Assembly (NCBI GenBank): GCA_020055645.1
Contig: CM034546.1
Span: 80,724,001-80,788,000 of the forward strand
Source: Tomocerus qinae
Taxonomy: Eukaryota > Arthropoda > Collembola > Entomobryomorpha > Tomoceridae
DNA length: 64,000 bases
Direction of reading: 5' to 3'
Shown here: positions 43,220 through 54,614 of the stretch, in pieces
Numbering within the stretch: the first letter of the stretch is position 1
Layout of the letters: each line of letters starts with the position of its first letter
Notes under the pieces: generated by a model
Told to the model about the DNA's origin: nothing
Databases searched by the model: none
Seen by the model: the letters and a program-made list of their open reading frames with translations, nothing else
Translations under genes and position numbers: made by a program

Positions 43220-46200
43220 TTAGTACCTAGTCATGAGGTCTATAGCATACTTATTGAAAATCTCGTTTGCATCTTTTGCCATGAAAAAATCTCCATGATT
43301 CCCTTTCGGATCTAAGCCCCGCAAGTAGACATTATTCGGCAACTCTAAAGCCAGTCTTGAAATATCCTGGAAACACAAAAGTAAAATCGTGAATAAAAGA
43401 ATACATAGCATAACTATAATGTATATGGAATGGCGGAATGAAAATGGTAATCGGGCCTTTTCTGGGTTATTGAGTTCTTGAAATGGCATTCACCATTGTG
43501 AGCGGCAAAGGCTAAAGCCTTAGGGTGGGTCGCACACATTGTACGAAATTTACCACTTTTTAGGCTTTTTTACCATCACAGTGGTAAAAATGCACTTAAT
43601 GGTAAAAATGCATTGAATGGTAAAAATGGTAAATTTTAGCGATTAATTAGTCAGATTAATACAGACACACAAGACTTAATAAAATATAAGTTTTAAAACT
43701 TTATTGTCTATGAAATATTTCCAATTAGCCCCTTAATTAATCCTATTTATTTCATAGGTTCGCCGAAAGTTATAAAAAAAAATTATTGTGTTTGGTATAG
43801 CCAATTTATATACAACTAGAAAAAGCCCGTCCTACGGACGGGAAATAATCAACACTCCCCACTCCTAACAATACCAAATCCAATCATATTTGGTTTAATT
43901 TCAAAATATTGTAATTATTCTTGCGCCTGCGTACTTACACGAAGTTCATCTTTTACATTCAAACATTATCACGGAAATTTTTCACTGCACAACTCCACTT
44001 TAAGATTATCTTATGGGTATGATTGATACGAGTGTGCTAATTTAATTGCAATTGATTTCTCTATCGGCAAATAAGGATGACGAACACTTATTTAATTTGT
44101 GACAACCATCATCAACTGCTAAGCTATTTCATACTTAGGCATCGAATTTTATTCAAAATTTAAACACGAAATTTAAATGAAACTATTTTTTACCATTTTT
44201 ACCACTTACCACTACTTTGTATGTAGTGGTATTTAACGTTAAATACCATTAAAAATATTTTGTACACTGGTCGCACACCCTTAGATTAAGGCCCATATTT
44301 TTAATAAACACTCCCACTCTAATCTCCACTCTTTGAGAGTGTAAGGTACGTATTGAGGTACCTTTCACTCTCGAAAAAGTGCGTAAAAAGTGCGTGAGAG
44401 TGAGAGTCGAGTCATTAAAAATATGGGCCTAAGTTATCATGAAAAATTGGGTTAGGTTTGTAAGGTTGGACACCCCATAGCCTTTAAGTCTTGCTTGGCT
44501 GATCTGGGAGTAGTCCTTATAGAATACAATATAAATTATAGGCCCCCTGACCAGATACAGCACAATAATATTGTCACTTGTAATAATATCTATCTCTATA
44601 AAAAAGGAATTATAATTAATATTAATTCTAGCTTTAAGCTTTTAGTATCCTCGGGTGTTCAAATTGCTCGGGTGTTTTGCTGATTTGATACCCAAAAGCC
44701 CGACCGAAAATCCAAGAACCCGCCTATTCACGTGCAGATATATAGTATTACTTAACGGTTTTTTAATTTTAGGTTTTAATTTAGTACTTAGAAAGTTAGT
44801 TAGAACATATCAACAAACAATTCACCTTTTAATACTGACTCGATCTTTATAATTTCAAAATGCAAAATATATCTACTAGTACATACCTTAGGAGGAACCA
44901 GACTGTCAGTTTTTCCATAGAAAATGCCAACAGGAACTGTCGTAGCTTTCAAAAAGTACAGAGGAGGTTTTTCGGAGCCATAGACTTTTAAATTTTTAGC
45001 TCGACCGTAATTATAGTGCTCGAAATTCCCTGATCTTATCAACTGCACAAAATGTCGAAGTACTTTCACGGAGGATGAACTAGGATGCGTAGTAAGATAC
45101 TTAGGATAGTCCTGTTGAAAGGGATTATTAATTAGCCATAATATTATTATTAATTAAAATTTATGTCAATAGACAAATATAATCTCGTTTGATTACGTAA
45201 GTTGTAACAATAATAATGATGATTACGGGACCTTGGATTTTAGTAGCTTTCTATTTATGGCTACTGATTACTGTTCTTTGCTCTGTTACATATTATTTAT
45301 ACAATATTAATTGAGAGACTGTGTTGAACCAAGTTGTTTGTACAGTTATTAGCCAATGAACGGTCTTAATTATATCCGAATTATTTAATAAAACAGGAAG
45401 TAAAATAAAAAAAGTAGTTTGAAAGAATTCTGTTCATGCACATGAACGGAACGAAATCTTTAGACTCTATTTAAATGTAAAACAGATCATGAAAGATTAA
45501 AATATGTCTTCTTAACAGAAAGGCACAATGGGTGGTAGGCAACATAATTTTGTAAAATAGGAGCAATGGTCTGAATATTATTTTACATGTTGGTGAAAAT
45601 AATTTTCTTACATTTGAATTTGGAATTGAAAAACCTAGGATGATGTTGACAACCAAAGTGCAAATTGTAGTAGCTATTGGACGCCAGGCACAGGCACTCA
45701 TTCCAGCCAATTGTACAATATGGAGGAAAAACGGAGCCGGAAATTGTCCTTTTCCATAACCAATGACTCCTACTCCGATCTGAAATATTTTGTATACTAC
45801 TGGTAAAACTATATAAATAGTGAACTTAGTTAGTTGTTCTAATGGTAATTGTAATTGTTAATAACGCTATCTTGTGCTGGTGAATAACTATTGCCAATTT
45901 TTATACAAATTGTGGCATCAATTATTATACAGAAGTCTGCTTAGTATTGTCACTTTAATTCAATCTAGTTGAAAACTCTTACGTCCGCGAGAGGTCCGAA
46001 TCCTAACAAGAGTCCTACTAGCCCAGTCAAATGCTTGACATACACAGCCGGTGCTACTCCTACCATTAGACTGATCTTATTATTGTATTCAGGAAAATTA
46101 TACATGGCCATATGAAATACTAGTCCGCCCATAGAGTGTCCAATGAACTGTATCTTCGGTGCACCAGTTTCGTTTATAATGTAGTCAATTTCTGCAGGAA

Positions 46201-47178
46201 TATCATACCTTCCAATGTCATCGATGCTAAAGTTAAAAAAATTATATTTAAAAATCTCAATCTAAAATTATAATAAAAAATTTATACTTAAGCATCAAAT
46301 CGACCTAATGATAATCACTGTTTTATGTTTAAACTATTAATTAAACCTGTAATCGAAAAAGGCTTTATCCTTGTCAGTATATTTTATGTGTTTCCGAGAA
46401 TATCTTGTCCCACGAGCATTGGCTATAGTATTGGTAAGATATTGTTTCATTAGGTATAATGAGGATGTTAGAACTTTGAAATAAGTTGTAAATTTATTTA
46501 CTTATATTTTATATCGCTATATAGTATTAATTAAAATGTTTCATTGTAAAGCAATATTCAAAATACGTTTGAATTTGGTATATTCATATTATCATGTACT
46601 TACCAAGCCAAATATCATATCCCAAGTCAGCTAATTGTAGAGCTGTGCAATAAAAATTACAAGTAGAGGTTTTAGCATGGCCAAATTTCATACAATTCAA
46701 CAAGATTCAAAGCATTTTACCCAAAATCTTATCCGGATCGTTAAGAATCCAGACGCTGCTGTCGGACACTAGTCCATGGTGGAATAAAATTGGCTTTCTT
46801 CGAGGTATATTTCTTTTTCTACCAAATGGGATTCTTATCATGGTCAAAATATAGCCGTCGGCAGTTGTCACTTCATGAATTTCTGCAGGATAGCCATACC
46901 CTCGAATATAGTCAGGCTGAAAACGCAAAAGTCATTAGTACTCAAAAGGCATTTTAAATATTCTATAAATAATAAAAATTATTCACCACAGATTTAACAG
47001 CGGCCTGAGGTATCTGTCGGGTTTTAATTATATGGGTAACGTTTTTATAAAGACGTGGTTTTCGTTGAATTTCAGACTCATTACTTTCGTGAACACGCCA
47101 TCCAATTAATATGTAAAACAAAACAAAACTATTGTACACTTCCATTAAATGTGACAAATCGAGAGAAACTGATAACAT
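43220..47178 (-). CDS. secreted acid lipase (lysosomal acid lipase/gastric lipase family)
   Basis: Eight minus-strand exons: 46987-47178, 46721-46916, 46604-46642, 46347-46422, 45983-46226, 45612-45779, 44887-45111, 43220-43366. Phases fit throughout, giving 428 residues. Family landmarks in order are the GYGYPAEIHEVTTADGYIL block, the HHGL oxyanion block, IWLANARG, the nucleophile elbow GHSMGG (Ser199), the catalytic aspartate in YGKTDSLV (Asp374) and the histidine in GNHGDF (His404). The N-terminus carries a hydrophobic signal stretch; translation could instead start at the second ATG (47145). The enzyme should cleave triacylglycerols or sterol esters outside the cell or in lysosomes. The usual LGN before the RG motif reads LAN. 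The last intron is enlarged by two transposons. The gene is convergent with ceramidase paralogue 2, about 760 bp away. Confidence 0.85.
43537..44269. mobile_element. hAT-type MITE in lipase intron 7 (733 bp)
   Basis: Tips CATTGTACGAAA and, inverted, CAGTGTACAAAATA, with the perfect 8-bp duplication GTCGCACA (43529-43536 and 44270-44277). It contains GGTAAAAATG repeats and a TTTAACGTTAAATACCA palindrome. Same family as 26432-26660. Confidence 0.85.
44290..44429. mobile_element. 140-bp MITE, copy 2, in lipase intron 7
   Basis: Same tips and length as 31656-31795, with 3-bp duplication TAA (44287-44289 and 44430-44432). Confidence 0.8.
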
Positions 47179-47880
47179 TTGGGTTATAACAATTTAGTCT
47201 CTGTTGGGTTTCAATATAATATCGGTGGACTTGTTTTAGCTTAAATCATTGAAGCCTCTCATACAACAGTTCGTCTTAATGCCATTTGTCATGTAGGAAA
47301 AATCTTCGAAAACTGCCAAAATAGGATTGTGTTCTTTAGTTGTTCCAAACAATAATGGCTTACGCGAGCATTTTCTGCAACAAGGAAATAAAAAAAACTA
47401 CTTCCGTGTATAAACCATATACATATATAAACCATTAATTGAAGTACCTATAGTTCGTGTCATAAATGATACAATTATAATCAGTGGTTTCCGAAAATAT
47501 CTCAAATGTCATCTATAGTTGCGCTTTCCAGTGTATTCAATAGTTTTATTATATATTGCAAATAGTATATTGTATAATTACTATAGTTTATAGTGTGATG
47601 ATAGTACATGGCATTACCAAAAATACAGCGTCAGTAGTGCATGGTTTTTTTGGAATAATAAAAACGCGTCTACATACTTATTTTGCCAAAATTATAACTT
47701 TACAACTTGCTTCGGTTCCAAACGTTTATCCAAGCAAAACATTTGCACTACCCTAGTTTACAAAGTCAAGGCTGAACCTTCATACGTAAGTTGATGGTAT
47801 GTTGCAGCTTAATAATATGTAATTTAATTTCAATTTCAAAGTTAGCGTCAACACATTTAGCTTGTTTCGCATTAGTGATA
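47179..47880. other. intergenic, no gene recognised
   Basis: 5' flank of the lipase gene. AT-rich, with no supported coding region or RNA gene. Confidence 0.5.
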
Positions 47881-48374
47881 CAGTATTTAAATGTAAATGG
47901 CCCATTTTACAATACAAAAGCGAATGACCTTTTTTAATGTCAAATCGATCATTTTCATAACACCATTTAGAAAGCCACCACAGAATATAACAACGGCAAA
48001 AAGGCTTTGATGCATCAAACACTTCCGCTGAAGTATTAGCCTAGTAATTTGGACCACCGCAGAAATAAGTGTTATTCGACGGTCAAAATCATTATTTAGC
48101 GTCAGGATAAGTTTTTGTCCAACATGTCTTGCATTTTGTGCATTCGTCAAAAGTTGCATCATTTTTTATTTTTATTGTTAGTTGTCAGTATGAACTTGCC
48201 TAATGTCTTACTGATATCTGCATATACAATATCAGAAAAACATTCCAAATGATGCTGTAAACTAGACTTTTTAAAGGTCGAAATTATTTCTACCACTGGC
48301 CGACCCCAGTGATTATGGTATAACACGATTGCTCTAACTTCATCCCTGTTCATGTCGACCAATGAAAAAGACAA
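47881..48374 (-). pseudogene. unrecognised broken coding-like segment
   Basis: Minus-strand frames 48159-48374 and 47887-48162 follow each other, and a third overlapping frame (47780-48022) continues with a Cys-rich stretch. The first contains DEVRAIVLYHN followed by a helix-like stretch reminiscent of the helix-turn-helix at the N-terminus of Tc1/mariner-type transposases. A similar peptide (SEIRAIVLYKD) is encoded on the plus strand at 48424-48456, making a short inverted arrangement. The frames are interrupted by stops. Transposase remnant is my best guess, but I do not recognise the family with confidence. Confidence 0.25.
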
Positions 48375-48733
48375 TGAGATGTGTATGGCCTGGGTCTTCG
48401 CAACGAACCAGTCCCATTGTTTTCAGTCTGAAATTAGAGCAATCGTATTATATAAAGATAAGTTGCCCGAAAATCCCAAATTTTCCCACATTAAATGTTT
48501 TGTTTTATAAAATAATAGTACCGAAGGCGTCGTACCCAAATCAGACATGGAAACCCAACCAACAATAGCTATGGTTAGTTGGGTCTGGGTTGGTGCAGGC
48601 TATGCATAGCCTGCACTTTTGGGAGGGAAGATATTAAAAATTTTTGAGGATTTGGTGAAGATTCGCCATTTCCTTCAAGAATATTCCCCGTACATATTTA
48701 ACATAACATGACTATACTAGTAAGAAACAAATC

Positions 48734-49046
48734 GTCTCTTAAGGAACCATTCAGCCTAAAACACTTTTCGTTTTGTGTACCAAATATCCTATCTCCATTT
48801 TTCGTTTTGGGTACCAAATAGCCTATCTCCATTTTTCGTTTTGGGTACCAAATAGCCTATCTCCATTTTTCGTTTTGTGTACTAAATAGTCTAAACGCCA
48901 TAGCCTAAATGCTGCCCCATGTATGTAGAGAGTGTCTAGTCTATGGAGATAGATAGGCTATTTGGTACACAAAACGAAAAAAGGAGATAGGCTATTTGGT
49001 ACACAAAACGAAAAATGGAGATAGGCTAAATGGTTCCTTAAGGGAT
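48734..49046. mobile_element. foldback MITE with internal repeats of about 37 bp
   Basis: Ends CGTCTCTTAAGGAACCATT and, inverted, CATCCCTTAAGGAACCATT. The arms are built of repeated TTTCGTTTTGTGTACCAAAT and AGCCTATCTCCATT units. A one-armed relative is at 52450-52630. Confidence 0.75.
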
Positions 49047-49374
49047 GATATTTAGCATTAGTGGTATAGGAACATTCAAAGTTAAGCCCCGCCCCCTCTT
49101 TTACCCATGACCTTTTGAGGCAGCTTTCTGCCTCACTGTGCGTGTGTTGTGTTGCGTAAAACATCTTTTACTCCAATCAACCCTTAAAGAATCCACAGTG
49201 CATGTGCAGTGGTTGGAGAGCTTTATGTGACATTAATTGTGGGAATTAATTTTCTGTATATTTTTGATTTTGTCCAGCTAGGTATTTAAGAACCCATGTT
49301 GTACTGAAACCATAATGTCATCAAGACTAAAGTATAAAGGTAATCTGGTGCACGCGCATTGAATAATGAATGTT

Positions 49375-49515
49375 TTTAATAATGTACCCCAAAGCAGTTT
49401 ACCTGAAGCCCACTATTAGCAAAGTGTCTTTGTCGGGTAACTTCGAAAGGCACCCGACAATAGCATGTTGCGTGTGGTGAACGTCGGGTAAACTGCTTTG
49501 GGGCACATTATTAAA
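49375..49515. mobile_element. 141-bp MITE
   Basis: Inverted tips TTTAATAATGTACCCCAAAG and, inverted, TTTAATAATGTGCCCCAAAG, followed by CAGTTTACC. The interior is short and non-coding. Confidence 0.75.
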
Positions 49516-50829
49516 TACCTTTGTATGTACGTATGTTTGTATGTGTGTATATGTACAAATGAGCTGAGCCCCCAGCCGTGATATTTAGTGGCGGCGGCGG
49601 TTGAACCCCCATTTTTCATCGGTTGAGCCACCTTAGCCGAGGTTTACCAGCGGCGGCTGATAAATATCATTTTAAAAGTATAAACGCGATTTTGGACATG
49701 TGTAGTGAAATATTCCTTGTGTTTTTAAGTATGTTGCATACCAACGCACCATAGATGTAAACATAACCATCCACCATCCCATCCGGATGTTTGGATGGGT
49801 TGGATGGGATGTTTATCAAAAGATATTCATCAATAACCTATCTATCTATATCATACCAATAGTGTAAAGCTGAGGTGGAATTGCGAAATAAATAAAGGGA
49901 TGGATGAAATTAGTGTTAGTACGCCGCGCACGCCGCGCAGGGAATTTATGAAATTTTCTGCGATTGAAATCTTCGGCCTGTCATTGAATTTCGGGCTAAT
50001 ATGCAGTCGCTAGAATATTACAAGTTTCAACATTTTTCTAGCACATCTTATGTGCTAGGTTTCACCTAGTATATCATCATAATCTATATAATAATAGCTG
50101 CACAAATGTGAAAATATAAACGTAATCGGAATGTTTGTATGTACGGATGTTCGTATGTACGCCATATAATATATAAAAACTATACTATAAATAATCTATA
50201 TACAGCATTGTCTATACCATAAATGTTAAAAAATTTTCGTTCTTGTGATTGGAGGGAGTCATGAGCGGAGCCCTTATCCGCAATCTTTTAAACTGAACTG
50301 CAATATATTTACTCCATCTTCATATTATGAGCATTTAAATATTTTAGCCATGTCATATGATTTTGATTGTAGTTTTCTCAATGTTTCATATAGGTTATTT
50401 ATATAGTTTATATGTATATTTGGTTGATTTGCTAAAGATGCTAAATTCCCTCCAGATGGAACTTGGTTTTATGCATACACGCTTGCGCGGTGATAAAATT
50501 ATGAAAGTCACTGTTGTGCGACGTGGTAGTTGAAACTCTTTCTTTTAATTTAATATATACCGTGTGGTGACCTTATTTTATACGCAGGAAAGTTTAAATT
50601 TGGCTATTCATATTGAAGCTATAGTTTTTTCAATTCGCAAATGGTTTTAAGCTAATAGGAGGTTAAACATGTTTTACGTCTTAAATAGAAAAGCTAAGTC
50701 CATTCTTAAATAGAAAACATTCAGAGCGGGATAAACTATTTTTTTTAAAATTCAAATGTGTACGTTTTGAATGTGCCGTGTTATTGTGTTAAAGAGATTT
50801 ATTATCATAAAATTATGACTTTAGACTCA
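49516..50829. other. intergenic, no gene recognised
   Basis: Contains a GGATGGGATG-type low-complexity stretch near 49780-49812 and fragments resembling the palindrome arms (a GCACATCTTATGTGCTAGGTTT block near 50041). No coding region is supported. Confidence 0.5.
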
Positions 50830-50955
50830 TCCTATTCCTATCATCATCATGCTTGGTGACGTCAAAATGACGTCATGTCTCATTGGATACAATTTTTAGT
50901 AGATTTAAAATCAACTGATATGACGTCACAAATCGTGATGATGATAGGAATAGGA
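50830..50955. mobile_element. 126-bp MITE carrying three TGACGTCA sites
   Basis: Perfect 20-bp inverted tips TCCTATTCCTATCATCATCA (50830-50849 and 50936-50955). Inside are three full TGACGTCA palindromes, at 50857-50864, 50868-50875 and 50921-50928, the binding site of CREB/ATF factors. Confidence 0.8.
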
Positions 50956-51066
50956 AAAGCATAAGTAGCCCTTAACAAGTTTAGGTGGGTAAATATTTAT
51001 GAGTATTGAGTATAGAATATTTCTTTAATGTGATGCCATTTTCGGTGGTCGTAGTCATGAATGTCA

Positions 51067-52450
51067 TGTGTGTGTGTTAGTGGGAGAGTATGATCAATAC
51101 TATTGAAGAGTAAAGACACACTACCGCTCAAGCCGCGAGGACTTACTTGTAGTTGCTCCCTGAACAGCTTTACTGTTCGGAGAAGCCACTCATTCGTCCT
51201 GCAGACATACAAAATGAAAGCAGAGACGACAAGAGCAACCCCGGTAACTCATCCACGTGAACGAGAAACTTACTCAGGTGCTTGAATCTTAACTCGCTCA
51301 AAGCTGGGCATTCAGCCACATGGTGGACCGACGTATCAACGCTTAATGCGCACAATGGGCAGAGCGGAGACGAATGATTCCCCAATAGATTCTGATGCTT
51401 GGCCAAGGAGGAGAAACCAGTAATTAAATGAGTGAAGACCCTGAGCGTTCTTCTACTCAAACTTGTGAAATATTTGCTTAAAATTGGTATATGAAGGGGA
51501 AGGCAAAAATAATCTTGTAGTTTTACAATCTGAACGTCTTTTCCAATTTTGAATATTTAATTTGTTAAAAGCTTTGGAGATAACAGTTTTTGCGCATTTC
51601 GAAGAAAATGGCAGTATTGGTTCAGGACCCAAAACTTCTTTAGCTAATAAATCAGCCTCTTCGTTTCCTATAATATCAGTATGACTGGGAACCCATTGTA
51701 GGGTAACGGATGCACTTTCTGAAAGTTTGTGCAAGGCTCTGAAAAATTCAGTATCAAGGCCGAGTCCGTGTAATTAGCCTCAAGGGCTTTTAAAGAACTA
51801 AGAGAGTCGCTGTAGATGACTACTTCATCTCTCCAGTCCATATATGTGATTTTAGATATGACCATAAGTATAGCTACCAATTCCGCTTGAAACACAGTAG
51901 CATATTGTCCTAAACATTGCTGTATGATGATATGACTATCAGTGCTAGTAATTATTGCAGCACATCCTGCTACATTGTCCATTTTCGACCCGTCTGTATG
52001 ACAGACCAGTCTCTGGTTTGAAGGTTGAAGAATGACAGGTGTTTCTGTGTCAAGTACAGTAAAATTTTTACCCATGAGGGCAGTTAAGGGAGTTGAGTCC
52101 ATAGGGAATTCCAACTCAGGCAATTGTTTCAAAAGATTTGCAATTAGATCAACATGCGTTAATCTTTTAAGGCTCCCTTTCCCATACCAGGGCAGCCATT
52201 TTCCAGTACAGCGCAATCGATGTGCTGTTGAAATAGCGGTTTTTGTAAGGAATATATCTATAGGCTCAATACCTACTATACATTCTAACGCTGCAGAGGG
52301 TGAACTATGCATTGCACTAGTAGTCATTAAACAAGCTAGTCGTTGAACACTCGCCAAAGTTGATATTCTAGATTTGCTGTGAACAGCCGTTAACCACGTT
52401 GAAGTCATGGAAGTTGACATTTTCCTTGCATTGACACTACACATTAAAGG
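51067..52450 (-). mobile_element. LINE C fragment with RNase H, 5'-truncated
   Basis: Minus-strand 3' portion of a LINE that carries an RNase H domain, as in the I/R1-like groups. It begins in the region after the reverse-transcriptase thumb, followed by RNase H, a C-terminal zinc knuckle and a 3' UTR ending in a CA repeat (51067-51077). The last 110 bp, including a CCTCGCGGCTTGAGCGGTAG block, are shared with the SINE at 62702-63223. Its left boundary touches a foldback repeat. Confidence 0.8.
51170..52440 (-). pseudogene. LINE C RNase H and zinc-knuckle region
   Basis: Three successive frames. 51668-52440 carries a thumb-like region (LASVQRLACLMTTSAM) and the RNase H start, with catalytic residues in CHTDGSK, AELVAI and YSDSLSSLKA. 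The rest of RNase H (SHTDIIGNEEADLLAKE) is in 51453-51734, and the zinc knuckle (CPLCALSVDTSVHHVAECPAL) in 51170-51460. At least two frameshifts separate these, so it is inactive. All four RNase H acidic positions are visible. Confidence 0.8.
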
Positions 52451-52630
52451 TAGTATATCGTCCCTTAAGGAACCAAATAGCCTATCTCCACTTTTCGTTT
52501 TGTGGACGAAATAGCCTATCTCCATTTTTCGTTTTGTGGACGAAATAGCCTATCTCCATTTTTCGTTTTGTGGACGAAATAGCCTAAACGCCACGTAGCC
52601 TAAATGCTGCGCCATGTATGTAGAGAGTGT
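52450..52630 (+). repeat. tandem repeat related to the foldback MITE at 48734-49046
   Basis: Starts CGTCCCTTAAGGAACCAAAT, then about three units containing TTTCGTTTTGTGGACGAAAT and AGCCTATCTCCA. It ends with the same ATGTATGTAGAGAGTGTCT block as the MITE. Only one arm is present. Confidence 0.75.
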
Positions 52631-52743
52631 CTGAAATACATCTTATATGAAATATATCTTAAAATATATCCCCAGAATAAACACTAGCTTTATTTATAAC
52701 AGGCATTATTTATAATATTATTATTTATAATTATTTATAACAG

Positions 52744-53096
52744 ATAATAATGGAAATAACTATAAATGGGATAAATATGTTTTTAAAAACGAACGGGAGG
52801 CGATTGAACGGGACCAAAAACGCCTTCTGGAAGAACGTGAGGAAAAAATCCGAAGCGAAAGGGAACGGAAACGTCGTGAGAGAGAAGAGAACCTTAAAAC
52901 AGAAAAAGAGTTAAGACGTCAAGCTGTAGAAAAATTGAGAAAACGAGAAGCCATTGAGCGTCAACAATATGAACAATGTGTCAATCACATCAGTTTATTC
53001 TCTCTGAAAGTCCCTCTTGCTCGAACTCCAATTATAAATTATTCAAAACAACGATTAGGTTTGGGAAAATTTATTTTCAAGCTTTATAGAAATTAA
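52744..53096 (+). CDS. 3' exon of a coiled-coil protein gene
   Basis: An open stretch of 117 codons without any ATG, preceded by a TTTATAACAG splice acceptor and ending at a TAA. The product is highly charged and Glu/Arg-rich (EREAIERDQKRLLEEREEK and similar), predicted to form one long coiled coil. A non-repetitive C-terminus follows, containing CVNHISLFSLKVPLA and GLGKFIFKLYRN. The lack of a start codon and the acceptor argue for a terminal exon whose upstream exons are not recognised; the LINE and repeat just upstream may have enlarged the intron or cut the gene off. It could be a fragment of a cilia- or cytoskeleton-related coiled-coil protein, but I cannot name a family. Confidence 0.5.
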
Positions 53097-53399
53097 ATAA
53101 TTGTGAGCTTAATTCATAAAGATGAACATTTTAAAATGTAAACTTTTGTAACCGATTATTGATTTCTCCATTTGATTTTTGAAATGAAATTTTTGAAATA
53201 TAAACAATGCAGATGTGTATTCACTCCAGTAGTTAATTTATTTCAATTGAAATAATTGAAATAAATTCTATTTCAATTACTTTATTTTTCAAATCAAAAA
53301 TTTCGCCTATTTATTTCCGCGAATATTTCCTGTGCCATGTCTGATACAGATTGATTATGTGTTTGTGTTTCATCACATTTGAGCGTTACGAAGGTTGTA

Positions 53400-53555
53400 G
53401 GTGAACTCATCTAAAGCACTTTCGATAATTGGCGAAGGTGAAATCGATAATACAATGTAGATCTTCATAATTAATTGTAATGTAGTTATCGAAATCACCT
53501 TTGTAATTATCGAGGTCACCTTAGTCAATTGTCGAAAGCTTTATACGAGTTCACC
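53400..53555. mobile_element. 156-bp MITE
   Basis: Inverted arms of about 40 bp beginning GGTGAACTCATCTAAAGC and, inverted, GGTGAACTCGTATAAAGC, both continuing into CTTTCGA. The interior is AT-rich and palindromic (ATCGA motifs). Confidence 0.7.
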
Positions 53556-54029
53556 GGACACAGTTAAGACAATACTTAGTATAGGTAGAAATTAGTAAAC
53601 ACCACTTCCTTTGTTGAATTCTGCACTCAGTATCTAATTTTATGCATTAGATAAAAATAAGAGTTTCCATTTGTACAGGTATCAAATTTCATTTTTTTGT
53701 TTCAATAAAAAAGAGTATAGGGAATGTAAAATTTGTGAGAATATCCTTGGCCTTTGACTGTATCATTCTATTATATTTAACGATTAACATGCTACACATA
53801 TGTATCTAGAACAGTAGGGCAAACGTATAACATCAGGAAACCAAGATTCTACCAATCTTGCTTTCGCAATCGCAGCCTTCTTATAATAATTGAGTCATGT
53901 GTGAGTGAAAACCTAAGTACATTATATATGTTATATACAACATATCGATATATGTTGTAACCTTGAAACTCATTTTAATGAAATAGTGGTACAGTACTAT
54001 TTGTGCAGCTTTTACTAGACCAATAAGTG
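53556..54029. other. intergenic, no gene recognised
   Basis: No supported coding region. A short palindrome (TACAACATATCGATATATGTTGTA) lies near 53936-53959. Confidence 0.5.
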
Positions 54030-54199
54030 CACAAGGGCGTATCTAGAATCCAAATTTAGGGGGTGCTTGAACATGTGACAAAATTTTTTTATGCATAAAA
54101 ATACTTTTTATTAAATTTTGAGAAAATATTTAGTTTATTTTGGGAAATTTAGGGGGTGCTTAAGCATCCTAGCACCCCCTCTAAATACGTCCTTCAGTG
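54030..54199. mobile_element. 170-bp MITE
   Basis: Tips CACAAGGGCGTATCTAGA and, inverted, CACTGAAGGACGTATTTAGA, with internal AGGGGGTGCTT repeats. Non-coding. Confidence 0.65.
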
Positions 54200-54527
54200 C
54201 ATATATTCCTCAAAAACTTTTCTAAATACGTAGTCTGTTTACTCCACCTTTATGTATCAACGACGTTATAAATGACGTGTGGTGGCGATTACGAAAATCA
54301 TGAACAACTGCAGTATATCCTGAAATAATTTATATTGCACAGAGTTTACATACATAAGCTTCGCTGAGACTATTAATGCAGGTAAGTTCTGATGGCCATT
54401 AACAGATGCGTCATTATCATTGTGTCTTTGAGATAATCAAGACAGTTGGTAAAAGATAGCAAAATCTGTTTCTGCAATCGTGTTTGCTGTGATGACAATC
54501 TAACCGCAGTGGCTTCCCTCAAAATAC

Positions 54528-54533
54528 TATAAA
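54528..54533 (+). promoter_or_regulatory. TATA box of the small secreted-protein gene
   Basis: TATAAA in an AATACTATAAAAAGAGC context, 82 bp before the start codon, a distance that fits a leader of about 50-60 nt. Confidence 0.6.
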
Positions 54534-54614
54534 AAGAGCATCTGCATTCCATTTAAGTCTATTGTACAAAACCATTCGTCAAACTCATTTTGACTCCAGC
54601 TATAGCAAGCCAAA

